DNA from: Chryseobacterium arthrosphaerae
GTDB lineage: Bacteria > Bacteroidota > Bacteroidia > Flavobacteriales > Weeksellaceae
Length of the DNA: 64,000 bases
Direction: 5' to 3'
Assembly: GCF_001684965.1 (NCBI RefSeq)
Contig: NZ_MAYG01000023.1
Span: 62,001-126,000, forward strand
Shown here piece after piece: positions 1-7,831 of the stretch (positions are counted from its first letter, which is position 1; the number at the start of each line of letters is the position of its first letter). A program made the position numbers and the translations under genes. The notes beneath the pieces are model-generated. The model worked only from the letters and a program-made list of their open reading frames with translations, searched no databases and had not been told where the DNA came from.

Positions 1-260
1 GAATTGCTATCTGCGGAGTCCAGCTTGCCTTTCAGTAAATTTAAGGTCTTTTTTGCCTGGGGTTCATCTGCATTTCCGGCATCTCCAATCAGGAACAGTT
101 TAAAATCACTTTCAGATTTAATGTCAGAATTTTTTACTTCAAATAAGTTTTTGCCCTTTTGTACGTTATATGTAGCGCAGGAGTAAAGGGCTCCGGCGGA
201 CATTACTGTTCTCAGAACAACAGAAGTATTTTTTAGATGAGTTTTAAAGGATAAATTCAT
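1..260 (-). CDS. Metallophosphoesterase lipoprotein, N-terminal fragment
   Basis: The gene starts at 260 and runs off the left edge, so only about 86 codons are visible. The N-terminus carries a hydrophobic stretch ending in a lipobox-like ALYSC (Cys28), so the protein is probably exported and lipidated. Residues 55-62 read KLFLIGDAG, which fits the first metal-binding block (GDxG-type) of calcineurin-like metallophosphoesterases. Flavobacteria carry large lipoproteins of this type, some fused to a surface-antigen barrel; whether this one is fused cannot be seen. The gene is divergent from the HD/PycTM gene at 287. Confidence 0.6.
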   Translation of the reverse strand, partial: MNLSFKTHLKNTSVVLRTVMSAGALYSCATYNVQKGKNLFEVKNSDIKSESDFKLFLIGDAGNADEPQAKKTLNLLKGKLDSADSN

Positions 261-286
261 AAATTTACATTAACAAAATTTCAGGG

Positions 287-1462
287 ATGAGCATTCTACA
301 CAAAGCTAAAAATTATGTTGAAATCTTATTCAAAGATAAGTTATCTTCAGTATATTTTTATCATAATTTTATCCATACTGCCTATACAGTGAATAAGGCA
401 GAGGAAATTATGAAAAATACTCCTGTTTCAGATGATGATCAGGAGAAAGTACTCGTAGCATTATGGTTTCATGATACCGGATATATAGAATGTGCCAAGA
501 ATCATGAGGAAAGAAGTGTGGAGATTATGAAAGAGTTTCTGCACCAGGAAAACTATCCTGAAAACTATATTTCAGATGTTGAAAAGCTGATCCTGGCAAC
601 AAAAATTACCTATGAACCACAGAATCTGTTGGAGAAAATAGTAAAAGATGCCGATTTCAGCCACTTTGCAGGTCATGACTACAATGATATTTCCGATGCG
701 CTGAGAAAAGAATGGGAACTGACGAACGTGAGGTGTTTTTCCAATGATGAATGGAATGCCGGTAATCTGGATATGCTGAAAAATAAACATACTTACTATA
801 CAGATTACGCCAAGGAAAACTGGGAACCTCTAAAAAAGAAGAACATTAAAAAGATTGAGAAGAAATTGAATAAGGAAGAGGATAAAAAAGAGACCGCCGA
901 AAGTAAATCTGAAGGAAAAAAAGAAAAGGAAAAATCAGACAGGAGTGTAGACACGCTCTTCAGGGTTACATTAAATAATCATACGAGACTCAGTGACATT
1001 GCAGACAGCAAAGCGAATATTCTACTGTCTGTAAACGCCATCATTATTTCAGTCTGTCTGTCCGTTTTGGTTCCCAAGCTGGATGCCCCGAAAAATTCCC
1101 ACCTGATCCTTCCCAGTTTTATCTTATTGTTGTCAAGTGTACTGACGATTATATTTGCGATCCTTTCTACAAAGCCCAATGTAACCAAAACAACATTTTC
1201 AGCCCAGGATATTATCAACAGAAAAGTCAATCTGCTGTTCTTTGGAAACTTCCAGCAGATGCAGTTTGATGAATACCATAACGCCATGAAAGACCTGATC
1301 AAAGACAGGGATTATATTTATGACTCTATGGTCAAAGACCTGTATTATCTGGGAAAAGTTCTTGACCGTAAATACAAGCTTTTATCGATCACGTATAAGA
1401 TCTTTATGGCCGGGATTATTATTTCCGTGCTGTCTTTTGGCTTTGCTTTTCTGAGCCTTTAA
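287..1462 (+). CDS. HD-domain / PycTM (Pycsar-effector-like) membrane protein
   Basis: This is a 391-residue two-part protein. Residues 1-180 are an HD-superfamily phosphohydrolase: conserved His near 26-30, the FHDTGY His-Asp pair at 62-63, and a distal Asp in KDAD (121-123). A charged Lys/Glu linker spans about 180-220. The C-terminal part begins RLSDIADSKANILLSVN (234-250), the hallmark of the PycTM effector domain, followed by membrane segments at about 247-263, 275-295 and 371-390. In Pycsar antiphage systems PycTM proteins answer cyclic pyrimidine nucleotides made by a neighbouring cyclase. No cyclase is visible here, so the role could be defence or general nucleotide signalling. The HD domain could hydrolyse a nucleotide signal, but that is inference. 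Confidence 0.8.
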   Translation: MSILHKAKNYVEILFKDKLSSVYFYHNFIHTAYTVNKAEEIMKNTPVSDDDQEKVLVALWFHDTGYIECAKNHEERSVEIMKEFLHQENYPENYISDVEKLILATKITYEPQNLLEKIVKDADFSHFAGHDYNDISDALRKEWELTNVRCFSNDEWNAGNLDMLKNKHTYYTDYAKENWEPLKKKNIKKIEKKLNKEEDKKETAESKSEGKKEKEKSDRSVDTLFRVTLNNHTRLSDIADSKANILLSVNAIIISVCLSVLVPKLDAPKNSHLILPSFILLLSSVLTIIFAILSTKPNVTKTTFSAQDIINRKVNLLFFGNFQQMQFDEYHNAMKDLIKDRDYIYDSMVKDLYYLGKVLDRKYKLLSITYKIFMAGIIISVLSFGFAFLSL

Positions 1463-1483
1463 ACGAAAACAATATATTATTAT

Positions 1484-1516
1484 AAAGCCGGACAATTTTC
1501 TTTGTCCGGCTTTTTT
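1484..1516 (+). terminator. Intrinsic terminator after the HD/PycTM gene
   Basis: A perfect 12-bp stem (1484-1495 with 1502-1513, core GCCGGAC/GTCCGGC) is followed by a run of T. It lies between two convergent genes and starts 21 bp after the stop codon of the plus-strand gene. It could also serve the GAF gene on the other strand, although the T run is weaker in that direction. Confidence 0.85.
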
Positions 1517-1519
1517 TCT

Positions 1520-3835
1520 TTATTGATCTTGATTGTGACTGATGGAAACCCTCAACGCCAAGAGTCCGGTAATCCCCTGGAGATCTTCTACCCTGAGGAA
1601 TTCTATATCATGTTGCAGAATGCCTTTTTTCTGCAGTTTGGAGATATAATCCAGATATTCTTTCTGGTTTTCCATTCCGAAATAGACGATGGTAATCTTT
1701 CCGGGAGCGGTAATACGTTCTGCAGAATCCTTGATATGGGCTTTATCTAAGCGTTTTTTGATGATCTCATAATAGGAATTGTAGGCTCCGTCTACATCAA
1801 AACGTTTTTCATCCATTCTGAAACGGATGTCTATCTTTTCGTTATATACAAAGATCAGGGAAGCGATATCCAGCTGAACGGGAAGGGCTTTTTTAAATGA
1901 CTGGAATTCCAGTTCCATTTTACAGATGGTTTTCAGCTGCCAGTACCTCAATTTATGAACTACTTTGAAGGTGTAATGCAGCTCCGGAGCAATAGAATGG
2001 CCAATATAGAGATTATGTTCCACCCCGTCAGACTTAAATCTTTCATAATAATGTGGAAAAATGTCCTGGGCTTTCACCTGGCTTTCATCCAGCATATCTG
2101 CAAGTTTCCTGTTGACAAGCGTTATGGAGTCATCCAGATTCTTTCTGTGGCTGTAAAAAAGATCGGTTTGAGCCATCACCTGAGCAAAATACTCTTTGAT
2201 TTTAGTTTTGATCTCCCTGGAGGTTTTGATTTCCAGTTTTCCCTGTAAGAATGGATGAATCTCTTCCCTCAGCAACCTTTGGAAACGCTGTTCGGTATCC
2301 GCTTTGATCTCATTGTTCAGTTCATTTTCAAAAACATCCAGTGCCAGCAGAAATTTTTCTGAATCTGAATTCGTGAGCGTGAGGATCTCAATGAGTCTTT
2401 CAATCTGGTGATTAAGATCCTGCAGCATCAGATTAAAGCGCTTTTCTGAGGAAGAACGGATATCTGATACACCAAACAACGGGGTAAGGTTTTTAAATGA
2501 TATTTCTTTTAAGGTATGGATCTTCTTGCCAAGAGATGCTGTAAAGTATTTTTCAGCCTCATTTCTGAATTTCCAGATCACACTGTCATGGATGGTGGTA
2601 TATTCCCGTTGTATAATAGCTTCGATCTGGTAGTTTTTCTCAAAATAAAATCTGCTGAGTGAGAAAAGGACCATATCTGTAAAAAACTCCATTTTTTTGA
2701 GTTTTAAACCGTTAAAACTCCCGGCAATAGGAGAGGTGAATTCCATGATGGCCAACAGCTCACTGTCTTTCATGATCGGAATCACCATGAAACTGTTAAT
2801 ATTATTATCTTTTAAAATTCTGAACGAAGGAAGCTGCTGAATATGTTCATCCAGATTGTTCACATTGGAAACCACAACAGGTTTTGAGTTATGGCTTAAA
2901 TTATTGAAGGTATTTTTGCGGGTCTGCTCATCAAAAGTATTGATCCAGAAATCAAGGATATGATTGGTGAGAAGACTTTCATAAATGGGCAGTTTATCCA
3001 GTTTCTGTTCCTTTTTGTTGAAGGTCATCAGTCCGAAGCTGAGCTCCGGGACATCGAAATAGGATTTGAAGATCTCGGTAAGATTTTCGTTCGGATTTAA
3101 ATTTTCCGGATCAATTTCGATCATGCTTGATTTCAGGTCAGACAAAGCAACTTCTGAGGTACAGTCTACCAGGGAGATAATGGTAAAGCCTTTCAGAATC
3201 CATGATTGAGAAGGGAAATACTTTTTCCACAGCTGAAAGTCATCCAGGTTTTCCAGAAGCATATCCAGAATATCGTCATCAGGTATTTTCGCTGTTTCTG
3301 TGGGAATAATTTCTGTAAAATCTGAGTTTACCGTGATCTTATAATGTTTGATGATTCCCTGTTTATTCGGGATATCATAATAAAGAGGAATTGTACTCTT
3401 GATATCTTTTTTGAAGTAGCTCTGAAGGATCAGGCAGCAGCAGAACACGTAAAACTCATCGTCAGTGATGTTCCTGAGCTCTATTTCAAAATCTTTTCCG
3501 GCGTCTTTAAGGATATTCTTAAACCTTTCGGTATAGTTGAAGGTAATATTGGAAAGGGGAATACTGGCCGCTTTTATTTCATTCTTCGTAAGCCCTGTAG
3601 GGAAGAGATCTGCCAGAAGGGTCCTGATGAGGTCCTCATATTTTTCCAGCAATGTGGTATCCTGAAAACCCTCCCGGAGCTCTTTGAAATTCCGGGTGCT
3701 GTCAATAAGTGATTCTGCATAGCTGACCCTGTATTCCAGGCGGTCATTATAACGGATATGTTCCAATACATCCAAATATTTTTTGAATGATATATAAACC
3801 TGAAAGGGGGAGTCTTTTTTGTAAAGATTAGCCAA
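1520..3835 (-). CDS. GAF-domain-containing protein
   Basis: This 771-residue protein has no signal peptide or membrane segment. The stretch at about 255-420 (NSFMVIPIMKDSELLAIMEF and neighbours) has the alternating pattern of a GAF small-molecule-binding domain. The flanking N-terminal and C-terminal regions are mainly helical and I do not recognise them as known output domains: no kinase, GGDEF or cyclase motif is visible. Large GAF proteins of this kind are common in Chryseobacterium and are usually of unknown function. It is transcribed alone and converges on the HD/PycTM gene across a terminator. Its ligand cannot be told from the sequence. Confidence 0.7.
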   Translation of the reverse strand: MANLYKKDSPFQVYISFKKYLDVLEHIRYNDRLEYRVSYAESLIDSTRNFKELREGFQDTTLLEKYEDLIRTLLADLFPTGLTKNEIKAASIPLSNITFNYTERFKNILKDAGKDFEIELRNITDDEFYVFCCCLILQSYFKKDIKSTIPLYYDIPNKQGIIKHYKITVNSDFTEIIPTETAKIPDDDILDMLLENLDDFQLWKKYFPSQSWILKGFTIISLVDCTSEVALSDLKSSMIEIDPENLNPNENLTEIFKSYFDVPELSFGLMTFNKKEQKLDKLPIYESLLTNHILDFWINTFDEQTRKNTFNNLSHNSKPVVVSNVNNLDEHIQQLPSFRILKDNNINSFMVIPIMKDSELLAIMEFTSPIAGSFNGLKLKKMEFFTDMVLFSLSRFYFEKNYQIEAIIQREYTTIHDSVIWKFRNEAEKYFTASLGKKIHTLKEISFKNLTPLFGVSDIRSSSEKRFNLMLQDLNHQIERLIEILTLTNSDSEKFLLALDVFENELNNEIKADTEQRFQRLLREEIHPFLQGKLEIKTSREIKTKIKEYFAQVMAQTDLFYSHRKNLDDSITLVNRKLADMLDESQVKAQDIFPHYYERFKSDGVEHNLYIGHSIAPELHYTFKVVHKLRYWQLKTICKMELEFQSFKKALPVQLDIASLIFVYNEKIDIRFRMDEKRFDVDGAYNSYYEIIKKRLDKAHIKDSAERITAPGKITIVYFGMENQKEYLDYISKLQKKGILQHDIEFLRVEDLQGITGLLALRVSISHNQDQ

Positions 3836-4071
3836 GAGCTGAAATTTAAAGTAAAGTTATGAAAAAAGCAGAATATTGATGTACCGGAAATTTTATTTTA
3901 TTGTCTGTAATCTGCGGATGTTTCAAAGAACTTTGTATTATATCTGAAAAATGATTGCCTTTTTCTGACAGGATGTATTTTTCGTATTACGATTAATAAA
4001 TCGCATGGCAGATTTTTTCTTTTTAGTCTGAATATCAATAGAAATGAATGTTTTTCAGGTTTCTTTTGATT

Positions 4072-4536
4072 TTAGTTGGGAAAGCATAAGGCCATAATTT
4101 CTTTTTGGTCTAAAACAGAATGGTCGTATTTCAGAATCTCCGGTTCTTCAGGATCTGCAGTAATATCCTGAAGTTTTTCTGATGCAGGAAAATATTCAAG
4201 CCATCCTACAGCGTGATCTGTTATTTGTTGTACAGCAGGATCTTCAGAAATATCATTGGAAACATAAATTTCAATGACGATCTTTTCAGAAGTTATCTCT
4301 TCAATTCTGATCCGGGGATCATTGAACGTTTTAAGAGCAGAAGCATTACTGGATTTTACCAGAGCAGTAATGAACTCTTCGCAGGAACTGTATTTCTTTT
4401 CTTTTTTAACTGGCGTTTTCTGAGACGGCTGAGTTGCGATGACCGGTTGTGCCGGATCTGCCTTCTCCTCTTTCTTTACACATGAAAAGGAAAGAATAGC
4501 TGTTGTGGTAAAGACCAGGGGAGTATAAATTTTCAT
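4072..4536 (-). CDS. Small lipoprotein, unknown function
   Basis: I place the start at the Met of MKIYTPLVF because it gives a normal lipoprotein signal ending in SFSC; in-frame Met codons up to 4572 would put an atypical extension in front of it. The mature protein begins with a Lys/Glu/Pro/Gln-rich spacer and then a small domain with a conserved-looking SSCEEFITALVKSS segment. It is the last gene of a run of leftward lipoprotein genes downstream of the GH19/M23 effector, so an immunity or accessory role is possible. There is no recognisable family. Confidence 0.6.
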   Translation of the reverse strand: MKIYTPLVFTTTAILSFSCVKKEEKADPAQPVIATQPSQKTPVKKEKKYSSCEEFITALVKSSNASALKTFNDPRIRIEEITSEKIVIEIYVSNDISEDPAVQQITDHAVGWLEYFPASEKLQDITADPEEPEILKYDHSVLDQKEIMALCFPN

Positions 4537-4600
4537 AAGATTATAATTCATAATGATTTCTGTTTTCATCACGGTGTTTTTTCACCCGGAACAGCTTTAT

Positions 4601-5275
4601 TTATAATAAGATTATACCCGGAAGACGGTTTTCTTCTACTTTTCCATTTAATAGTTTGATATCCTCATCCATATTATCAAATTTTTCGTCTTGATTTTGC
4701 TCAATATGGCTAAGTTTTAATTTTTTAGAAGGAGAAGAATGTATAAATACATCTTTAAAGTTTTCATCAAAAGAAAAAGTACCTTTCACAAATTCTGAAA
4801 CTTCATATGTTCCTATAAAATTAAATGAATCTTTCTTAAAATGATAAAGGGAATAAGTAGAAAACTGTTCTGTAAACGAAGGAAATAACAAATATCCTTC
4901 AGAAGGATCATTTTCTTTCAACAAAATATGGATGTCTTTTTCTGCAAGTTCAGGTGAGATATCATAAAAAAAGTTGATATGAACAGGCTTCCAGGAAACA
5001 AATTCCTTTTTATTATTTTCAATAGAAATATAAGCTCTTTCGGAGATATATCTGATTTTTACAATAAGTGATTTATAATTTAAATCTAGCTTTTGAACCT
5101 GTTTGTTTAGATTGTAATCTGCTTCTTTATTAATATTTAAAACTTCTGTATATAAGTTCTCCTTTGTATTATTTGTAACACTTACTATACTAGCTTTTTC
5201 ATTTGCCGTGTTTAATGATTTAGCTTTTTTACAAGAAATACATACCAATAAAAGTAAGATTAAAAGGTTTTTCAT
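4601..5275 (-). CDS. Lipoprotein, possible immunity-type protein
   Basis: The 224-residue product starts MKNLLILLLLVCISC, a textbook type II signal peptide with the lipidated Cys at position 15. The mature part is rich in Lys, Ser and aromatic residues and ends in a hydrophobic tail (LPGIILL). I do not recognise a family. It lies 64 bp upstream of the next lipoprotein on the same strand and downstream of a gene remnant. Periplasmic lipoproteins are a common form of immunity to peptidoglycan-degrading effectors, which is why this role is suggested; it is inference from position. Confidence 0.6.
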   Translation of the reverse strand: MKNLLILLLLVCISCKKAKSLNTANEKASIVSVTNNTKENLYTEVLNINKEADYNLNKQVQKLDLNYKSLIVKIRYISERAYISIENNKKEFVSWKPVHINFFYDISPELAEKDIHILLKENDPSEGYLLFPSFTEQFSTYSLYHFKKDSFNFIGTYEVSEFVKGTFSFDENFKDVFIHSSPSKKLKLSHIEQNQDEKFDNMDEDIKLLNGKVEENRLPGIILL

Positions 5276-5326
5276 ATAAATTTTATGGTGTACTATTTAG
5301 TGAATTATACGTAAAAATATTTATTA

Positions 5327-5489
5327 TCACTTTTTTAAATTTCCTGTATTTTTAGAATATCCAGCAACTTTATCTTTTCTGAATTTTAACGTAAGCATAT
5401 TATTTTTCATAGAAGTTTTTATAAAATCTCCAATCTCCGTATTCTCAGAATTTGATCTTGGTTCTTTTACATAGAATTGATCTACCTTT
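5327..5489 (-). pseudogene. 3' remnant of a lost gene in the lipoprotein cluster
   Basis: Reading the minus strand, an open frame of about 54 codons without a proper start runs from about 5489 to a TGA at 5327-5329. It has coding-like composition (for example KVDQFYVKEPRSNSENTEIG) and is cut off at its 5' side by the terminator of the preceding lipoprotein gene. I read it as the tail of a displaced immunity-type gene. A short ORF from an internal ATG (MKNNMLTLKF...) is an alternative. No homology can be claimed without a search. Confidence 0.4.
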
Positions 5490-5490
5490 A

Positions 5491-5525
5491 TAAAAAAACA
5501 ATAAAGATTGAGAAGTTCAATCTTT
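5491..5525 (-). terminator. Terminator overlapping a lipoprotein stop codon
   Basis: A 9-bp perfect stem AAAGATTGA/TCAATCTTT (503-511 with 517-525 of kb 5) includes the last codons and TGA of the upstream gene. On the minus strand it is followed by a T-rich run (plus-strand A run at about 5492-5499). Confidence 0.7.
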
Positions 5526-6683
5526 ATCTTCTTCTAGAGAGAATTTATAAAATTGATAGGGTGTCTTACCCTTTATTCTTGCAGAATTATCATATTGTTC
5601 GGATTCTTCTATAACATTAGCTGTTCCATAAAATACTTTATCTTTTTTATATAATGTAATCAATAAGTCCTTTTTGTTACCTCTAATATTAACAGGGCTA
5701 CTATTGGGATCATCATATTTCTTACTATAAATTTCTATTTTATCCTCGTTCGGGAATATGTAATAATCACACTTTTTTCTTAAATATACTCCCCCTGGAT
5801 CAGATTGTGGATAATCATCCCTCATTCTTGTGTCTGCTGAAAATAGTATTTCATGGGCTGTGATTTTTAATTTGAACCAACCTACTTTATCGATTATTGA
5901 CTGGTAAGTTTTTAGGTTCTTATCATCTGAATTAAGATAAACACCTTCCCAATCTTGTAAAGTGTTATTGAAATTATCATTGAGTTTCTTTTCAGGAGTA
6001 TTTTGATACCAAAATCTTTCTAATTTTTCCCCATTCAAAATTCCAAATTTATAAGAATTTGGTTCCTCATCTCTTATATAATTTGTAGGAGCAGGACAAT
6101 CATATATTTTTATATCTAAATTTTCTTTTCTTAATTTTCCATTACCAATTGAATAGACCTGATGTATTTCAAAAAAATCGTCATTGTTATTTATTATATA
6201 TTTTCCAATGGCAATACCATGTTTACTGTTTTGCTTATCTAGTTGACAAATTGAATAGTAATAATCTTTTTTAATTTTCAATGTGTCTCTTAGTATACTA
6301 TCTTTTATAATGAAAAGATATTTATTATCGTATTCTACAAATGTATTTTTGCCTTTATCAATTGGAGAAAATTCAATTATTGATGTATTATCTTCGATAT
6401 TTTGCCATCCTTTTTCTATAAAAAATTGTTTTTTCTCATTGAATAGTTTCTTAAGGATTTCTGAATCAAGAATCTTAACTCCATTGTTATATGTAACTTT
6501 ACCGTAATCTTCAACTCTAAATTTTTCACCAATAATATGATGTTCCTGTCCTTTACAATTAATGAATAAACCTGTTTTCTCTAAGATTTTCTGTGATTCA
6601 GATTTATTGCAATTTAATAATAAAGCACAAAAAGCTAATAGTAAAACGGGATATTTAAGTATATAACAATTTCTTATCATCAT
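5517..6683 (-). CDS. Lipoprotein, possible immunity-type protein
   Basis: The 388-residue product begins with a hydrophobic signal ending LLLNC (lipobox), so it is an exported lipoprotein. The mature sequence is beta-rich and charged, with no catalytic motif I can name. It includes segments such as KFRVEDYGKVTYNNG near the start and a conserved-looking GVYLRKKCDYYIFPNEDKIE segment near residues 300-320. It lies 47 bp downstream of another lipoprotein gene that itself overlaps the effector, so the genes are probably co-transcribed. The base composition is more AT-rich than the nuo genes. Immunity to the effector is inferred only from the arrangement. Confidence 0.6.
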   Translation of the reverse strand: MMIRNCYILKYPVLLLAFCALLLNCNKSESQKILEKTGLFINCKGQEHHIIGEKFRVEDYGKVTYNNGVKILDSEILKKLFNEKKQFFIEKGWQNIEDNTSIIEFSPIDKGKNTFVEYDNKYLFIIKDSILRDTLKIKKDYYYSICQLDKQNSKHGIAIGKYIINNNDDFFEIHQVYSIGNGKLRKENLDIKIYDCPAPTNYIRDEEPNSYKFGILNGEKLERFWYQNTPEKKLNDNFNNTLQDWEGVYLNSDDKNLKTYQSIIDKVGWFKLKITAHEILFSADTRMRDDYPQSDPGGVYLRKKCDYYIFPNEDKIEIYSKKYDDPNSSPVNIRGNKKDLLITLYKKDKVFYGTANVIEESEQYDNSARIKGKTPYQFYKFSLEEDKD

Positions 6684-6730
6684 GTGTTATTGATGCATTG
6701 GCTTTAATCTCTATGTTATTCTTATGAATT

Positions 6731-7831
6731 TTATTTCTGGTTAATGTATTTTTGAATATCTTCAATTTTTATATCATTTAAACTTATGAAATGTTTTAAT
6801 TTAATAGTTTTACCCGTTTCTTCATAAAAGCTTTTGACGCCAATCTGGGACAAATAAAAATTATCTTTTTTCCATTCAAATACTAATTGGTAAATAGAAT
6901 TTTCTGCTTTACTTATTACGTCTACTGAAAATGAATTTTTACCAATTTGTTTGAAATCCGAGTAAGAATTCATTGGTTCATTACATCTTAAGCAAGGAAT
7001 AATATTTTTATTATTAGTAATCTGAGTATAATTATTACTGTTTTTACCTATGAAAACATCTAGTGTTCTAAAGTATGAATTGATATTATCAAAATATTCA
7101 TTACCCATAACATTTTCTTCCTTTGGGTTAGCTCGTATTAAAACCTTATCATTTATTTTATCATTATTAAAATCAAAAATCAAACTATCTATTGTTACTT
7201 GATTTGAAAGATTATTTTTTATAGGTTTAATATCTTTCTTTATGATGGAAGGATTTGTTTTAGTAGCAACAACTGCAAAATCAAATACATGTTGTTCCTT
7301 TTTGTTTTTTGTTACTATTTTTTTCGGATCAAAAGTAAATGAGATTTTATTTTCTGATTTTTTGATCGATAGTACTTCTTTAATATTATATTTTTCATAA
7401 TTGTATTGTGGACCACAAAATCTAAAAGTTTTGATAAGTTGGTTTTTATCAATGAGAATAGCATACATACTTCCTGTAAGAATATCCTGGTAATCTTCGA
7501 TAAGTATTATTCTAAGATTAGGGTCAATTGAATTAGTAAACTGATAGGCAGAAACTCCTACAGCGTCCATTTTACAATGATTTTCTTCTGTAACATCAAT
7601 TTTATTACCTTCATTAGTTAGTATTTCTATATGATTGGGTTGATCAGAAAATAATCTTAGGGTGGTTTTATTCAATTTGAAAACAAGTTCATCATTCGTT
7701 GTAAAACTACCTTCAAACTTAAAATTTGTCGTTATAATATTTTCAACAGGTTTTTCTTTACACTGCCCAAAGAATGTAAAAAAAATTATAAAAGCGAATA
7801 ATATTAACTTTTTACTTCTAGCTTCTTGCAT
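6731..7831 (-). CDS. Lipoprotein overlapping the effector gene, candidate immunity protein
   Basis: The start chosen (MQEARSKKLILFAFIIFF) gives a lipoprotein signal ending in FFGQC; an in-frame ATG at 7858 is the alternative. With either start the gene overlaps the 3' end of the effector gene (14 or 41 bp) in another frame, suggesting translational coupling. The mature protein, about 345 residues, contains a possible EF-hand/FG-GAP-like segment (DFNNDKINDKVLI) and a CLRCNEP segment. No enzymatic family is recognised. Because it is the first gene after the toxin and is exported, it is the best candidate for the cognate immunity protein. Confidence 0.65.
   Translation of the reverse strand: MQEARSKKLILFAFIIFFTFFGQCKEKPVENIITTNFKFEGSFTTNDELVFKLNKTTLRLFSDQPNHIEILTNEGNKIDVTEENHCKMDAVGVSAYQFTNSIDPNLRIILIEDYQDILTGSMYAILIDKNQLIKTFRFCGPQYNYEKYNIKEVLSIKKSENKISFTFDPKKIVTKNKKEQHVFDFAVVATKTNPSIIKKDIKPIKNNLSNQVTIDSLIFDFNNDKINDKVLIRANPKEENVMGNEYFDNINSYFRTLDVFIGKNSNNYTQITNNKNIIPCLRCNEPMNSYSDFKQIGKNSFSVDVISKAENSIYQLVFEWKKDNFYLSQIGVKSFYEETGKTIKLKHFISLNDIKIEDIQKYINQK

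Noticed and set aside
1520-3835. Pyrimidine cyclase partner for the PycTM protein
   Set aside because: The neighbouring protein has a GAF-like domain but none of the metal-binding or nucleotide motifs of class III cyclases, and it is convergent, not co-transcribed.
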